Of a stretch of 64,000 bases of DNA, positions 8,468-16,822 are shown one piece after another (the first letter of the stretch is position 1; every line of letters begins with the position of its first letter). The position numbers were made by a program, and so were the translations under genes. This DNA is from CAYQCE01 sp964415885 (GTDB lineage: Bacteria; Zixibacteria; MSB-5A5; JAABVY01; JAHJOQ01). The stretch spans positions 40,141 through 104,140 of the forward strand of contig CAYQCE010000005.1 of assembly GCA_964415885.1 (NCBI GenBank), read 5' to 3'. A model generated the notes under the pieces. The model was not told the origin of the DNA. It did not search any database and worked only from the letters and a program-made list of their open reading frames with translations.

Positions 8468-9802
8468 ATGCGGATACTGAGCCGTTACATCCTAAAAGAA
8501 CACCTCGGACCATTTCTCTTCGCGTTCTTCGTCGTAACATTCGTCCTGATTCTAGACTTCGTACCGAGTGTTATCGATATGGCGATTGGCAAGAACCTCG
8601 ACTTCCTGACGATCCTCTGGGTCTTCATTCTCAATCTCGCCTGGATGCTCGCGCTCTCGATACCGATGTCGACTCTCGTTGCGACGCTGATGGCTTTCGG
8701 GCGGATGACCTCTGATATGGAGGTTCTCGCGATCAAGAGCTCGGGAATACACCTGATGCAGATTCTGAGGCCGGTGCTGATATCCAGCGTGCTCCTCGCC
8801 TCTTTTCTGGTCTGGTTCAACAATGAGGTATTGCCCGATGCCAACCATAAGGCGCGTATCCTGATGAGCGACATAAGGGTCATGCGGCCTACGCTGTCGA
8901 TCCGGAGCAACGTGTTTCTGAGCGATATTCCGGGCTATGTGATCCTCATCAGCGATATCGATCATACTACTTCGCGTATCAAGGATGTGACCATATTCGA
9001 CCAGAAGGATCCGCAGAACCCGAGGCTGATCCTCGCTGAAGGCGGCAAACTCGAATATCTCGAAAACGGCAATGTGCTGAGCTTCCAGCTCGAAGAAGGC
9101 GAGACTCACGAGCCGGTCAAGGGCGAGGGCAACAAGTGGCAGTGGGTTCAGTTCGAGAAACAGACGGTGAATATACGGGATGTGGACCGATCACTGCAGA
9201 GAACCTCATCGGAATACCGCGGCGACCGCGAGCTGTCGTCCGAAGCCATGCTGGAGGAGACTCGCAAATGGCAGGAGAACATCGACCGAACACAGCGGGC
9301 GGTGTCGAGGCGAATAGAGACCGAGGTGAGGCGCCTGCTCTACGGTGAAACTCGAGACAAGCCGGCCGAAGAAGAAATGTTCTATCGGAAAGCCATCAAT
9401 CTCGCATATCAACAGGCCAGCCAGATGTCACGATTCCTCGATCAGTCGATCAAGTCTCGAGATAGAACGGAAAAGATGAAGAACACATATCTTCTCGAGG
9501 TTCACAAGAAGTACTCTTTGCCCGCCGCGTGTATCGTGTTCATCCTCATAGGAGCACCGCTCGGCATTCTCGCTCGGAAGGGCGGGATGTCGGTCTCCAT
9601 CGGAATATCTATCGGGTTGTTCATAATCTACTGGGCGTTCTTGATAGGTGGAGAGGAACTCTCTGACAGGGGGTTCATTTCCCCTGTAGTTGCAATGTGG
9701 TCGGCTAATGTTCTGATTGCGGCCGTCGGCCTGGTCCTGCTATATAAGGTGATGGCAGAGAAACGGCTCCTCGAGGTCGTGGGGTTGACAGGGAGAAAGT
9801 GA
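8468..9802 (+). CDS. lptF: LPS export ABC transporter permease LptF
   Basis: LptF and LptG form the inner-membrane permease that, with the LptB ATPase, extracts lipopolysaccharide from the inner membrane. The 444-aa protein has three N-terminal transmembrane helices (YILKEHLGPFLFAFF onward), a periplasmic beta-jellyroll region (about 125-240) and three C-terminal helices. It is about 80 residues longer than the Proteobacterial form because of a charged coiled-coil insertion (about 255-345) before the last helices. The frame is open for 840 nt upstream, but that part is antisense to the YhaM gene; the real start is the ATG at 8468, where the family N-terminus begins. The ribosome site there is weak. 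Confidence 0.92.
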   Translation: MRILSRYILKEHLGPFLFAFFVVTFVLILDFVPSVIDMAIGKNLDFLTILWVFILNLAWMLALSIPMSTLVATLMAFGRMTSDMEVLAIKSSGIHLMQILRPVLISSVLLASFLVWFNNEVLPDANHKARILMSDIRVMRPTLSIRSNVFLSDIPGYVILISDIDHTTSRIKDVTIFDQKDPQNPRLILAEGGKLEYLENGNVLSFQLEEGETHEPVKGEGNKWQWVQFEKQTVNIRDVDRSLQRTSSEYRGDRELSSEAMLEETRKWQENIDRTQRAVSRRIETEVRRLLYGETRDKPAEEEMFYRKAINLAYQQASQMSRFLDQSIKSRDRTEKMKNTYLLEVHKKYSLPAACIVFILIGAPLGILARKGGMSVSIGISIGLFIIYWAFLIGGEELSDRGFISPVVAMWSANVLIAAVGLVLLYKVMAEKRLLEVVGLTGRK

Positions 9803-9806
9803 ATCG

Positions 9807-10925
9807 ATGTACAAAGTCCTCGACAGATATCTCTATCGTACTTTTTTCAAGTCGCTATTTGTGTCGCTTCTCGTATTCCTCTTCATCTATCTTATCATCG
9901 ACAATACCGAGCATCTCGATGACTACATAGACAACCAGGCAGAGTTCGGCACGATAGTCCGGTACTATATCCACTTTTTCCCCTTTATTATTGTGCAGGT
10001 AACTCCCGTTGCGGTTTTGCTTGCATCGATGTTCACCATCGGATTGATGGCGCGCAGGAACGAACTTCTCGCTTTGAACTCATCGGGAGTCAGCCTCTAT
10101 CGAACCGCTCAGCCGCTGCTTTTGTGCGGTCTTGTCATTGCTGTCGGGATGTTCTTCTTCGCGGATCAAGTCGTCCCGGGTGCGAACCGCAAGAAGATGC
10201 AGATTCTGCATGGCGAGATCGAGAAGCAGGCGACCTACGGCAAGGAACAACTGCGCAATCTGTACTACCTCGGCGAGCAGGGTCGAATTTTTCAGTTCGA
10301 GAGCTATGACCTCGGTAAACTGACGGCACGCGGTGTCAGCATTCGTAAGGTTAGAGAGAATCGACTCCAGAGCCAGATCGAGGCTCAAATGATGAGATGG
10401 GAGGATTCCGGGTGGGTTGCATACGATGTTGAGTTCCGTGAATTCGGACATGATTCAGTGGGCATTGGACTCGAAACGCTCGAGCATCGGGATACACTGC
10501 TTCTGAGTCAGCTCACGGAAGAGCCGGGTCTTTTCGAGAAGTCGGAGTCTATCCGAAGGAGTTCGGACAAGAATCTCGGCTTCGATATGTCTGTAGCGGA
10601 TATCGAGCGGGCGATTGAATACCGGGAGAAGGCAGCAATGGAGACAACGCGTGAGCAAGTATACCTGCAGATGAAATACGCGCTTCCGCTTGCGAATTTT
10701 ATAATCGTCCTTCTCGCAGTTCCACTCGCGTCCGACCCTCGCCGTGGGTCGCTCGCTATCGGTTTCGCATTCTCCGCCGGTATTACATTCGTATATATTC
10801 TGCTTTTCGAAACCGGACAGAAACTCGGGACCGAGGGCACCATACCTCCCTGGGCTGCGGCATGGGGAGCGAACGCGCTATTCTTCCTCTTGGGGATGGT
10901 TTTCATGCTGAAGGCGAGGAAGTGA
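9807..10925 (+). CDS. lptG: LPS export ABC transporter permease LptG
   Basis: This 372-aa partner of LptF has the same YjgP/YjgQ architecture: N-terminal helices starting YLYRTFFKSLFVSLL, a periplasmic domain in the middle (about 120-270) and C-terminal helices. The conserved stretch YALPLANFIIVLLAVPLA (about 290) matches family members. It starts 4 nt after lptF with a good GGGAGAAAG site, so the two are cotranscribed in the usual lptF-lptG order. Its stop overlaps the start of the next permease gene (TGATG). Confidence 0.92.
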   Translation: MYKVLDRYLYRTFFKSLFVSLLVFLFIYLIIDNTEHLDDYIDNQAEFGTIVRYYIHFFPFIIVQVTPVAVLLASMFTIGLMARRNELLALNSSGVSLYRTAQPLLLCGLVIAVGMFFFADQVVPGANRKKMQILHGEIEKQATYGKEQLRNLYYLGEQGRIFQFESYDLGKLTARGVSIRKVRENRLQSQIEAQMMRWEDSGWVAYDVEFREFGHDSVGIGLETLEHRDTLLLSQLTEEPGLFEKSESIRRSSDKNLGFDMSVADIERAIEYREKAAMETTREQVYLQMKYALPLANFIIVLLAVPLASDPRRGSLAIGFAFSAGITFVYILLFETGQKLGTEGTIPPWAAAWGANALFFLLGMVFMLKARK

Positions 10926-11458
10926 TGAATCGACCGGAAGCAAGAGATGGAAGGAAAGGATCAATGTTAATACCGACAATAGTGATGGCGGCTCTGGCGG
11001 TGATGCTTATCGTCATCGGCTTTCGCGGCGGCGAAAACCAGCATATCACCGGACTCAATGCGGCGTGGAAGATGCTTCTGGAAATCCTGCCGCTCCTGAT
11101 TTTTGCCTTCATAATTGCAGGTATGGCACAGGTCCTTCTACCTCAGGCAACGATAGACAAGTGGGTCGGTGAAGAGGCAGGATTGCGCGGAATATTCATC
11201 GGCTCGGTCGCCGGCGGGCTCACGCCGGGTGGGCCGTTTGTCTCGCTACCGATAGCGGCCGGACTCATAAGAGCCGGTGCAGGGGTCGGCACGATGGTGG
11301 CGTTTCTGACCGGCTGGTCGCTTTATGCAGTCAGCAGGCTGCCGCTCGAGGTCGGAGTGCTGGGCTGGAAACTCACGGCAATCCGGCTGGTGTCGAGTCT
11401 TATCTTTCCACCTCTGGCCGGGCTGATCGCACACTACATGTTCTCGGCGGCGAAATAG
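10925..11458 (+). CDS. Small permease (ArsP/DUF318-like half-size membrane protein)
   Basis: This 177-aa membrane protein has four or five predicted helices. It contains the GGLTPGGPFVSLPIAAGL signature and a GAGVGTMVAFLTGWSL stretch, typical of the 'predicted permease' family related to ArsP. Half-size members are common and their substrates are mostly unknown. The ATG at 10925 overlaps the lptG stop by 1 nt. A second possible start at 10964 (MLIPTI) has a better AAAGGA ribosome site and would remove a charged leader that does not look membrane-embedded. Its function with the LPS exporter is unclear. Confidence 0.7.
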   Translation: MNRPEARDGRKGSMLIPTIVMAALAVMLIVIGFRGGENQHITGLNAAWKMLLEILPLLIFAFIIAGMAQVLLPQATIDKWVGEEAGLRGIFIGSVAGGLTPGGPFVSLPIAAGLIRAGAGVGTMVAFLTGWSLYAVSRLPLEVGVLGWKLTAIRLVSSLIFPPLAGLIAHYMFSAAK

Positions 11459-11486
11459 GATGGACGGTGCCGTAGGGAATCCCCGC

Positions 11487-11515
11487 TTGACATTGGTGGC
11501 TGTCGCGGATATAAA
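11487..11515 (+). promoter_or_regulatory. Strong sigma-70-type promoter before rubredoxin
   Basis: A perfect TTGACA (11487-11492) is followed after 17 nt by TATAAA (11510-11515). The rubredoxin start is about 37 nt downstream. This is one of the best promoter matches in the window and suggests high expression of the rubredoxin transcript. Confidence 0.65.
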
Positions 11516-11551
11516 TAGCCTCTATCTGGTAGCATTACAGGAGAGCTCATC

Positions 11552-11728
11552 ATGACTGCCGAACAACCGATGAGAAAGTACATCTGCACTCAGTGTGGCT
11601 GGGTGTATGATCCCGAGGAGGGCGATCCGATGCACGGCATCGAACCGGGAACGCCGTTCGAAGAACTTCCCAAAAACTACCTCTGTCCGGTCTGTGGAGC
11701 GGGCAAGAACGATTTTACACCTATGTGA
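11552..11728 (+). CDS. Rubredoxin
   Basis: This 58-aa electron carrier has a single iron held by four Cys in two CxxC pairs, C12/C15 (YICTQCGWVYDP) and C45/C48 (LCPVCGAGK). The aromatic and acidic pattern between them (PEEGDP, PGTPFEELP) is typical. It has an AGGAGAG ribosome site 6-8 nt upstream and a strong promoter. Rubredoxins in anaerobes pass electrons to rubrerythrins and oxygen or superoxide reductases; a ferritin-like protein lies 1.7 kb downstream on the same strand. The FAH-family gene begins 4 nt after its stop. Confidence 0.95.
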   Translation: MTAEQPMRKYICTQCGWVYDPEEGDPMHGIEPGTPFEELPKNYLCPVCGAGKNDFTPM

Positions 11729-11732
11729 GCTG

Positions 11733-12398
11733 ATGAAGATGAATACTATACTCGTTGACAAGGCGGAGTTGACTCCGACCAAGATAGTCTGTGTTGGCAA
11801 AAACTACCTCGAGCACATCCGCGAGATGGGAGGCGACAAGCCGTTCCCCGAACCGACAATATTCATGAAACCGAATTCGGCTCTGATATCCTCACCGGAG
11901 ACCGTGACGATACCGCAGTCATTCGGCACACTTCACCACGAAGCCGAGCTCTGTTTCGTCATATCCGAAATATGCAAGAATGTGTCTAAAGAGGACGCCC
12001 ACGGGTTTATCCTCGGCTGGGGAGTCGGAATAGACTTTACTCTGCGAGATATTCAGGGCAAGGCGAAGGAACGAGGGGGGCCGTGGGAGATCGCCAAGGG
12101 ATTCGATAACGCCGCGGTTTTCGGACACTTCCAGTCGAGAGACAAGGATTTCGACCCGGCCACTCTCGCCATACGTCTCAAGGTAAACGACGAGATCAGG
12201 CAGGATGGCAACACCGGCCAGATGATCTTCACTCCGAGTGAAGTGATTGAGTATGTTTCGGGATTTATCACGCTTCACCGAGGCGACATCGTAATGACGG
12301 GGACACCAAAAGGTGTTGGGCCGGTCGAAAACGGCGACACGGTCGAGGCGGCAATCTCACAGTTGCCGTCGCTCATATTTAGAGTCCTTCGTTCGTGA
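11733..12398 (+). CDS. Fumarylacetoacetate hydrolase (FAH) family protein
   Basis: This 221-aa protein is the catalytic core of the FAH superfamily, which cleaves or decarboxylates acylpyruvate-like compounds with Mg2+. The metal ligands are visible as HHEAELCFVI (two Glu) and GIDFTLRDIQ (Asp), with the catalytic-site Lys in EIAKGFD. The C-terminal TGTPKGVGPV loop is typical. The length and simple domain layout match FAHD1-type acylpyruvases or oxaloacetate decarboxylases, but the exact substrate cannot be read from the sequence. Starts at 11733 or 11739 are both possible. It is coupled to rubredoxin at 4 nt. Confidence 0.85.
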   Translation: MKMNTILVDKAELTPTKIVCVGKNYLEHIREMGGDKPFPEPTIFMKPNSALISSPETVTIPQSFGTLHHEAELCFVISEICKNVSKEDAHGFILGWGVGIDFTLRDIQGKAKERGGPWEIAKGFDNAAVFGHFQSRDKDFDPATLAIRLKVNDEIRQDGNTGQMIFTPSEVIEYVSGFITLHRGDIVMTGTPKGVGPVENGDTVEAAISQLPSLIFRVLRS

Positions 12399-12474
12399 AC
12401 ACTTCGACCCGTAGCACCGTTCTTCTGAGATAGAGAGTGATACATGGATATTTCTCGAGAGGATTGATACTCAG

Positions 12475-13395
12475 GTGAAAGTAGCTATCTCAGGTTCAAC
12501 AGGTCTCGTCGGAAACAGGCTGGTTAAGCGGTTGCTGGAAAACGATCATACGGTGATTCGACTCGTGCGGAAGAATGTGCCGGATGATGACACGATCAAG
12601 GTGTCGTGGAGTCCGTACGATGGCAAGATTGAGCGCGAGCGGCTGGAAGGGATAGATGCCGTCGTTAATCTCTCCGGTGCGAACCTGGCATCCTCGCGAT
12701 GGACTGAAGACAGGAAGAAGGTCCTGCGGGACAGCCGAGTCGTGACTACGACTTTCGTGAGTGATGTCATCGGTTCCCTCGAAAACAAACCGAAGACGAT
12801 GATGTCGGCTTCTGCTACCGGATATTACGGAGACACCAAGAAAGCCAATTCCGCTTCCGAATACAGCCCGCACGGAAAGGGATTCCTCTCCGATCTCTGC
12901 AGGGAATGGGAGGCGGCTACCAGGCCCGCAGCAAATTCCGGCGTCCGTGTGGTGAACGGGCGATTCGGCGTAGTTCTATCTACCGAAGACGGTGCGCTTG
13001 CGAAGATGCTTCCGGTGTTCAAGGCGGGGATCGGCGGACATATCGGATCCGGCCGCCAGATGATGAGCTGGATAGTGCTCGAGGATCTTGTCGACGCTAT
13101 CATTTTCACGCTCGAAACCGAGAGCCTCAACGGTCCGGTCAATATGGTCAGCCCGGATCCTGTGACGAACAAGGACTTCTCGAAAACTCTCGCTGATGTC
13201 CTTGGAAAACCATGTTTCACTCGTGTGCCCGCATTTGCTCTGAAGGTTGCGCTCGGTTCGGAGATGGCGGAGGAAACACTCCTCGCGAGTCAGAATGTTG
13301 TCCCGGAGAAACTGAACGAAGCCGGCTTCGAGTTTCGCTATCCTGATCTCGAGGGTGCGCTGAAACATGCTCTCGCCGAGGAGCAGGCTGGTTGA
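12475..13395 (+). CDS. TIGR01777-family NAD(P)-dependent epimerase/dehydratase-like protein
   Basis: This 306-aa extended short-chain dehydrogenase begins, at a non-ATG start, with the nucleotide-binding GSTGLVGNRLVKRL motif. It has the family-specific NLSGANLA (about 66) and SASATGYYG (about 105) stretches; the Y in that motif is the active-site Tyr. A C-terminal DUF1731-like region follows (about 255-300). Members resemble SulA/YfcH; the reaction is unknown. It follows the FAH gene by 76 nt and probably shares its transcript. Confidence 0.88.
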   Translation: MKVAISGSTGLVGNRLVKRLLENDHTVIRLVRKNVPDDDTIKVSWSPYDGKIERERLEGIDAVVNLSGANLASSRWTEDRKKVLRDSRVVTTTFVSDVIGSLENKPKTMMSASATGYYGDTKKANSASEYSPHGKGFLSDLCREWEAATRPAANSGVRVVNGRFGVVLSTEDGALAKMLPVFKAGIGGHIGSGRQMMSWIVLEDLVDAIIFTLETESLNGPVNMVSPDPVTNKDFSKTLADVLGKPCFTRVPAFALKVALGSEMAEETLLASQNVVPEKLNEAGFEFRYPDLEGALKHALAEEQAG

Positions 13396-13397
13396 GA

Positions 13398-13426
13398 TTG
13401 ACAATGTGGACAAGTGATTTTAGATT
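13398..13426 (+). promoter_or_regulatory. Predicted promoter of the ferritin-like gene
   Basis: TTGACA (13398-13403), a 17-nt spacer and TAGATT (13421-13426) lie 38 nt before the ATG of the ferritin-like gene. The -35 is perfect and the -10 is a 4/6 match. Confidence 0.55.
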
Positions 13427-13463
13427 CGACGTGTGATGATGAACAATACAGAGAGGAGACAGG

Positions 13464-13964
13464 ATGACACCGGTAGACAATGAGGTACTCGAGGGACTCT
13501 CGCGCGGGATTCAGGCCGAACTCGCCGCATATGTCTTCTACAAAAAAGCCCTCGCGCTGAACAAAGATGAGAATCTCGATGAGGTTCTCAAGTGGCTCGC
13601 CGGAGAGGAGAAGGATCATTATGCCATCCTTGAGGGTCAGTATCGCAGCCTGCTCAAATCAGAGCGCTGGGTCGCCTATAACGACATCATGAAGAAAGAG
13701 GGCCTTCCCGATATCGACGAGCACACCGAGAAGGTGCACGATACCCTTATCGAGGAAGTGGACGAGAATACATCCCCGAAGCGGATTCTCGAAATCGCCC
13801 TGCTGCTGGAAGTCCGCGCTCGAGATATTTACCAGGAACTCGAACAGAAGACCGAAAACCCGGAGGGTAAGAAGACCTACGAATACCTCGTCAGATTCGA
13901 GTCGGGACATATCGCGAAGATCAAGAGCATAGCGGGCAAGATGGGAATCCGGCTCGCGGATTAG
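13464..13964 (+). CDS. Rubrerythrin-like ferritin-fold diiron protein
   Basis: This 166-aa four-helix protein has two ferritin-like iron-binding repeats. They are visible as Glu in IQAELAAYVFYKKAL and EEKDH in helices 1-2, then Glu in LLLEVRARDIYQEL and FESGH in helices 3-4, giving the ExxH pairs expected for a diiron site. There is no C-terminal rubredoxin domain, so it is an erythrin-type protein that would need an outside electron donor such as the rubredoxin at 11552. The likely role is peroxide or oxygen reduction. A GAGAGGAGACAGG ribosome site precedes the ATG. Confidence 0.85.
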   Translation: MTPVDNEVLEGLSRGIQAELAAYVFYKKALALNKDENLDEVLKWLAGEEKDHYAILEGQYRSLLKSERWVAYNDIMKKEGLPDIDEHTEKVHDTLIEEVDENTSPKRILEIALLLEVRARDIYQELEQKTENPEGKKTYEYLVRFESGHIAKIKSIAGKMGIRLAD

Positions 13965-13993
13965 ACCGCAGCCCCACTTACGAACAGTTTTGA

Positions 13994-14030
13994 CCGGCAT
14001 ACCGAGAGGTGTGCCGGCCAGTTCTTTCTC
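13994..14030 (+). terminator. Terminator-like hairpin after the ferritin-like gene
   Basis: CCGGCATACC (13994-14003), a GAGA loop and GGTGTGCCGG (14008-14017) form a 10-bp stem with one wobble pair, 30 nt after the stop codon. The following CCAGTTCTTTCTC is only moderately T-rich, so termination strength is uncertain. Confidence 0.5.
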
Positions 14031-14050
14031 CAGGCTCTGTGGGCTTGTTC

Positions 14051-14190
14051 GGTCAGTGCCTGTCCCGCGTTAGCGGGATGTGAACTGATTGCTCGTAAGT
14101 CGCAGGTACACATAATCGTAAACGAATAATCGGCAGATCACAATCCAGTTTCTCATCGGGATCAGGATCTGCCGTAACCTATTGTAATGT
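14051..14190 (-). repeat. Nested-hairpin dispersed repeat, copy 1
   Basis: On the minus strand this copy reads ATAGGTTACGGCAGATC, then two nested hairpins joined by a 40-nt spacer containing ACCTGCGACTTACGAG. Hairpin 1 (14131-14174) pairs CGGCAGATC with GATCTGCCG and has an inner ATCC/GGGAT stem. Hairpin 2 (14051-14089) has an outer GGTCAGT/ACTGATT stem and an inner CCCGC/GCGGG stem. Full or partial copies lie at 51550 and 25361, and a remnant at 22811. It lies in the 557-nt gene-free stretch 13965-14521. Confidence 0.7.
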
Positions 14191-14312
14191 CTAATTAAAC
14201 AACCTCGAGTCGTGTGCCGGTTCATCTTGCCGGTCACATGGTCAGAAATCTGACCGCAAGGCACTGCAAGAACACTCGCGCTCGCATTCAGGCAACACGA
14301 TGCGGCGAGGTC

Positions 14313-14348
14313 GAGATTGCCGCGCTCGCTACGCTCACTCGCAAAGAC
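14313..14348 (+). repeat. GAGATTGCC...CTCGCAAAGAC repeat, copy 1
   Basis: This 36-nt segment (GAGATTGCCGCGCTCGCTAC continuing to CTCGCAAAGAC) recurs with one mismatch at 48104-48139, where it lies inside a larger inverted-repeat element. It is rich in GCTCGC/GCGAGC-type palindromes. Similar short repeats are widespread in intergenic regions of many environmental genomes. Confidence 0.65.
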
Positions 14349-14439
14349 AGTCTTTCTGTGGTTATTCAGCAGACCCGTTGGGCCGGGCCGCTATACAGCG
14401 CGGATGACTGAAAATCGTGAAGCCTTAATCCTTTTCCGG

Positions 14440-14467
14440 TTGACCTTTCAACCCAAACTCATAATTT
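14440..14467 (+). promoter_or_regulatory. Predicted promoter of the MmgE/PrpD gene
   Basis: TTGACC (14440-14445), a 16-nt spacer and TAATTT (14462-14467) lie about 55 nt before the ATG. The match is moderate. Confidence 0.4.
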
Positions 14468-14521
14468 TCCGGCCAAACAAAAGAGAATCATCTACTCACC
14501 GGCAAAGTCGAGGACTTGGAA

Positions 14522-15892
14522 ATGGAAAAGACAATATCCCGCAGATTCGCTGAATTCGTCCACAATCTCAAATACGAAGATATCGACAAGGAATCGATTC
14601 GTCACGCCAAGAGATTCCTGTTCGACACCATCGGTTGTGCACTTGGCGGCCACAGGGCGGAAGACTGCAAAATCTCGCTCGGCGTGATACAGGGAATGGG
14701 CGGCACCGAAGAGTCTACGCTCATCGCAACCGGATTCAGAACCAACGCCTACATGGCTTCTCTGGCAAACGCACTGATGGTGCGCGTGATGGACTATAAC
14801 GACATCTACTGGAAAGAAGATCCGTCGCATCCGTCGGATATCATCCCGGCCGCCATGGCTGTCGGAGAGCGCGAGGGAAAGTCCGGCAAGGACCTGCTCG
14901 TCGGTATTATCATCGGCCACGAGATCGAGATGCGCCTGTGTGAGTATGTCACCCCCGGAATACGTGAGCGAGGGTGGCATCACGCTACCCTGACGCAGCT
15001 CGTGTCACCGTTGGTTGCCGGTAAGATGCTCGATCTGGATGTTGATCAGTTGACGAATGCGACCGGAATCTCCGGTTGCCACAATTTCACTCTTGGTGCT
15101 GTAGCAGCCGGTAAGCTGACTATGATGAAGAACACAGTCGATCCGATGGCGACACAGTCCGGTGTCCTGGCCGCTTTGCTCGCGAAAGACGGCTATATCG
15201 GCACCGAGGCGATCTACGAGGGGAAGGAAGGCTTCTGCCAGCAGATGGGCAAGGGATACAAGGAGGAGGTGCTCTTCGACGGACTCGGTGAGAAGTTCAA
15301 GATCGGTAACTGTTCGTTTAAGGCATTCCCGACCGAGTTTTTGACCCAGTCGCCGGTGACTGCGGCTCTCAAGCTGATCAAGGAGAAGGATATCGACTGG
15401 AAAGACGTCGAAGAGGTTACAGTACACACTATCGCTCGTGCGGTCGACATTCTCGCCGACCCGACAAAGTATCAGCCCACATCCAAGGAGACTGCCGATC
15501 ATTCGATGCCATACTGCGTCGGTGCGGCCATCATGGACAAGATGGTAACCCCGCTTCAGTTCAAGCATGACCGTATTGCCGATCAGAATCTTATCGATTT
15601 CATACAGAAGATCAAAGTCGTGGCGAATGAGGACCTCGAGAAGGAATTCCCGCAGATGCAGCCGTCGATTGTCGATCTGAAGATGAAATCCGGCGAGAAG
15701 TTCACGCAACGCGTCGATTACGCCAAGGGCGATCCCAGGGAGACTATGACCGATGACGACCTGATGGACAAATTCTACGGTCTAACTGCCGACTTTCTCT
15801 CGGACGATCGCAGGAAGAATATCCGCGAGATGGTTTACAATCTCGAAGATGTCGGCAAGGTTTCGGAACTGATGGCTGCGCTTATCGTATAA
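14522..15892 (+). CDS. MmgE/PrpD family protein (2-methylcitrate dehydratase-like)
   Basis: This 456-aa protein matches the MmgE/PrpD family, which includes 2-methylcitrate dehydratase, cis-aconitate decarboxylase and iminodisuccinate epimerase. Visible family features are the N-terminal helical segment with FLFDTIGCALGG, the SLANALMVRVMDYND motif (about 80-95), GRE-like helices and the SFKAFPTEFLTQSPV stretch around residue 280 (the family has K-x-YP-x at this spot). The family Asp/His/Tyr/Lys set seems largely kept. No prpB or prpC is nearby, so propionate use cannot be claimed. ATG at 14522 is preferred to TTG at 14516 because GAGGA is 7 nt from the ATG. Confidence 0.85.
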   Translation: MEKTISRRFAEFVHNLKYEDIDKESIRHAKRFLFDTIGCALGGHRAEDCKISLGVIQGMGGTEESTLIATGFRTNAYMASLANALMVRVMDYNDIYWKEDPSHPSDIIPAAMAVGEREGKSGKDLLVGIIIGHEIEMRLCEYVTPGIRERGWHHATLTQLVSPLVAGKMLDLDVDQLTNATGISGCHNFTLGAVAAGKLTMMKNTVDPMATQSGVLAALLAKDGYIGTEAIYEGKEGFCQQMGKGYKEEVLFDGLGEKFKIGNCSFKAFPTEFLTQSPVTAALKLIKEKDIDWKDVEEVTVHTIARAVDILADPTKYQPTSKETADHSMPYCVGAAIMDKMVTPLQFKHDRIADQNLIDFIQKIKVVANEDLEKEFPQMQPSIVDLKMKSGEKFTQRVDYAKGDPRETMTDDDLMDKFYGLTADFLSDDRRKNIREMVYNLEDVGKVSELMAALIV

Positions 15893-15924
15893 ATTGCAAG
15901 GAGGGGGGCAAAGAACTAGTCTCG

Positions 15925-15960
15925 AGCGGTTCGTTTGTTAAATCAGGCGAGCCGCTTTTT
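15925..15960 (+). terminator. Rho-independent terminator of the MmgE/PrpD gene
   Basis: AGCGGTTCG (15925-15933) pairs with CGAGCCGCT (15948-15956), one G-T wobble, followed by TTTTT. It sits 33 nt after the stop codon and abuts the stop of the convergent phosphatase gene. Confidence 0.8.
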
Positions 15961-16822
15961 ATTCTCTCAAATCAAATAGCTGCGTGATTGCACGAGACCA
16001 GCCTTCCGGTCCCGGCGCACCCGCGAGATACGGCTTCACTTTGTTCTTAACGGCTCGATTGTAACGTCTGTTTTTTCCCATCACGAGCACAGGATAGTCG
16101 ACCACCTCGAGCATCTCGAGATCATTTGTCGAGTCACCGAGACCGACAACCTCCGGAACTGTGCCGTGCAGTTTGCCGTACATTTCTCTCAGGTATTCAA
16201 CCGCACGTCCCTTGTCAATATCACCAACGAGATGAAAGAAGCGTTTGCCCTGGATGACATTGTAGCCTTCCTTCTCGAGTTCCTTAATCACGTACTCGAT
16301 AGTTCGCGACTCCGTGCCCTCAGGAAAAACAAACGGTTCGCTGTATTCCCGGTCGGCGGCTTTCTTCGCCTGTTTCGAGCTGACGAAATCGCAAAGCACC
16401 TGTACTTTTTTGAGATCCATATCCGAAAACCCCTCGACAGAGATACCGGATCGATTTCGCACCTCAGTGAACGCCTTCCGAATCTCGTGATTCGATGCAC
16501 CGAATTCTCTGACTAAGTAGTCACCGCGCTTCTTGAGATCGCCCTTCACACCGTCGAACATCTTTGCCGGCATAAACACGGCGGCGCCATTTTCACAGAT
16601 TAGCGGTGTGTTGAGCTGCAGCTTTCGACGCCAGTATTCAATCTCCGATCTGGTCTTGGATGAACAGCATATTATCGGAATTCGCCGCTTTTTGAGGGCC
16701 TTGACAGCGGGTAAGGCATCATCGAATGAGTAAGTGTCGAAATCGAGCAGAGTACCGTCGAGGTCGGTAACTACAATCGTGTTTCCGGGGTCTTTGACGC
16801 TTCTATAAATGCGAGATCTCAT
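15959..16822 (-). CDS. MPGP-family HAD phosphatase (mannosyl/glucosyl-3-phosphoglycerate phosphatase)
   Basis: This 287-aa HAD hydrolase has motif I VTDLDGTLLDFD (nucleophile Asp), motif II CCSSKTRSE, and motif IV GLGDSTNDLEML. The lid segment FHLVGDIDKGRAVEYL is characteristic of mannosyl-3-phosphoglycerate phosphatases, which also serve as glucosyl-3-phosphoglycerate phosphatases in some species. It removes the phosphate in the last step of making glucosyl- or mannosylglycerate-type compatible solutes. It is last in a four-gene operon headed by a GpgS-like synthase. Its ATG lies 20 nt inside the upstream gene's end, suggesting coupled translation. Confidence 0.85.
   Translation of the reverse strand: MRSRIYRSVKDPGNTIVVTDLDGTLLDFDTYSFDDALPAVKALKKRRIPIICCSSKTRSEIEYWRRKLQLNTPLICENGAAVFMPAKMFDGVKGDLKKRGDYLVREFGASNHEIRKAFTEVRNRSGISVEGFSDMDLKKVQVLCDFVSSKQAKKAADREYSEPFVFPEGTESRTIEYVIKELEKEGYNVIQGKRFFHLVGDIDKGRAVEYLREMYGKLHGTVPEVVGLGDSTNDLEMLEVVDYPVLVMGKNRRYNRAVKNKVKPYLAGAPGPEGWSRAITQLFDLRE

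Noticed and set aside
14516..14521. TTG start for the MmgE/PrpD gene
   Set aside because: Only 1 nt from the GAGGA site; the ATG at 14522 has proper spacing.
15005..15709. Minus-strand 234-aa frame
   Set aside because: Opposite the MmgE/PrpD gene, which has clear family motifs.
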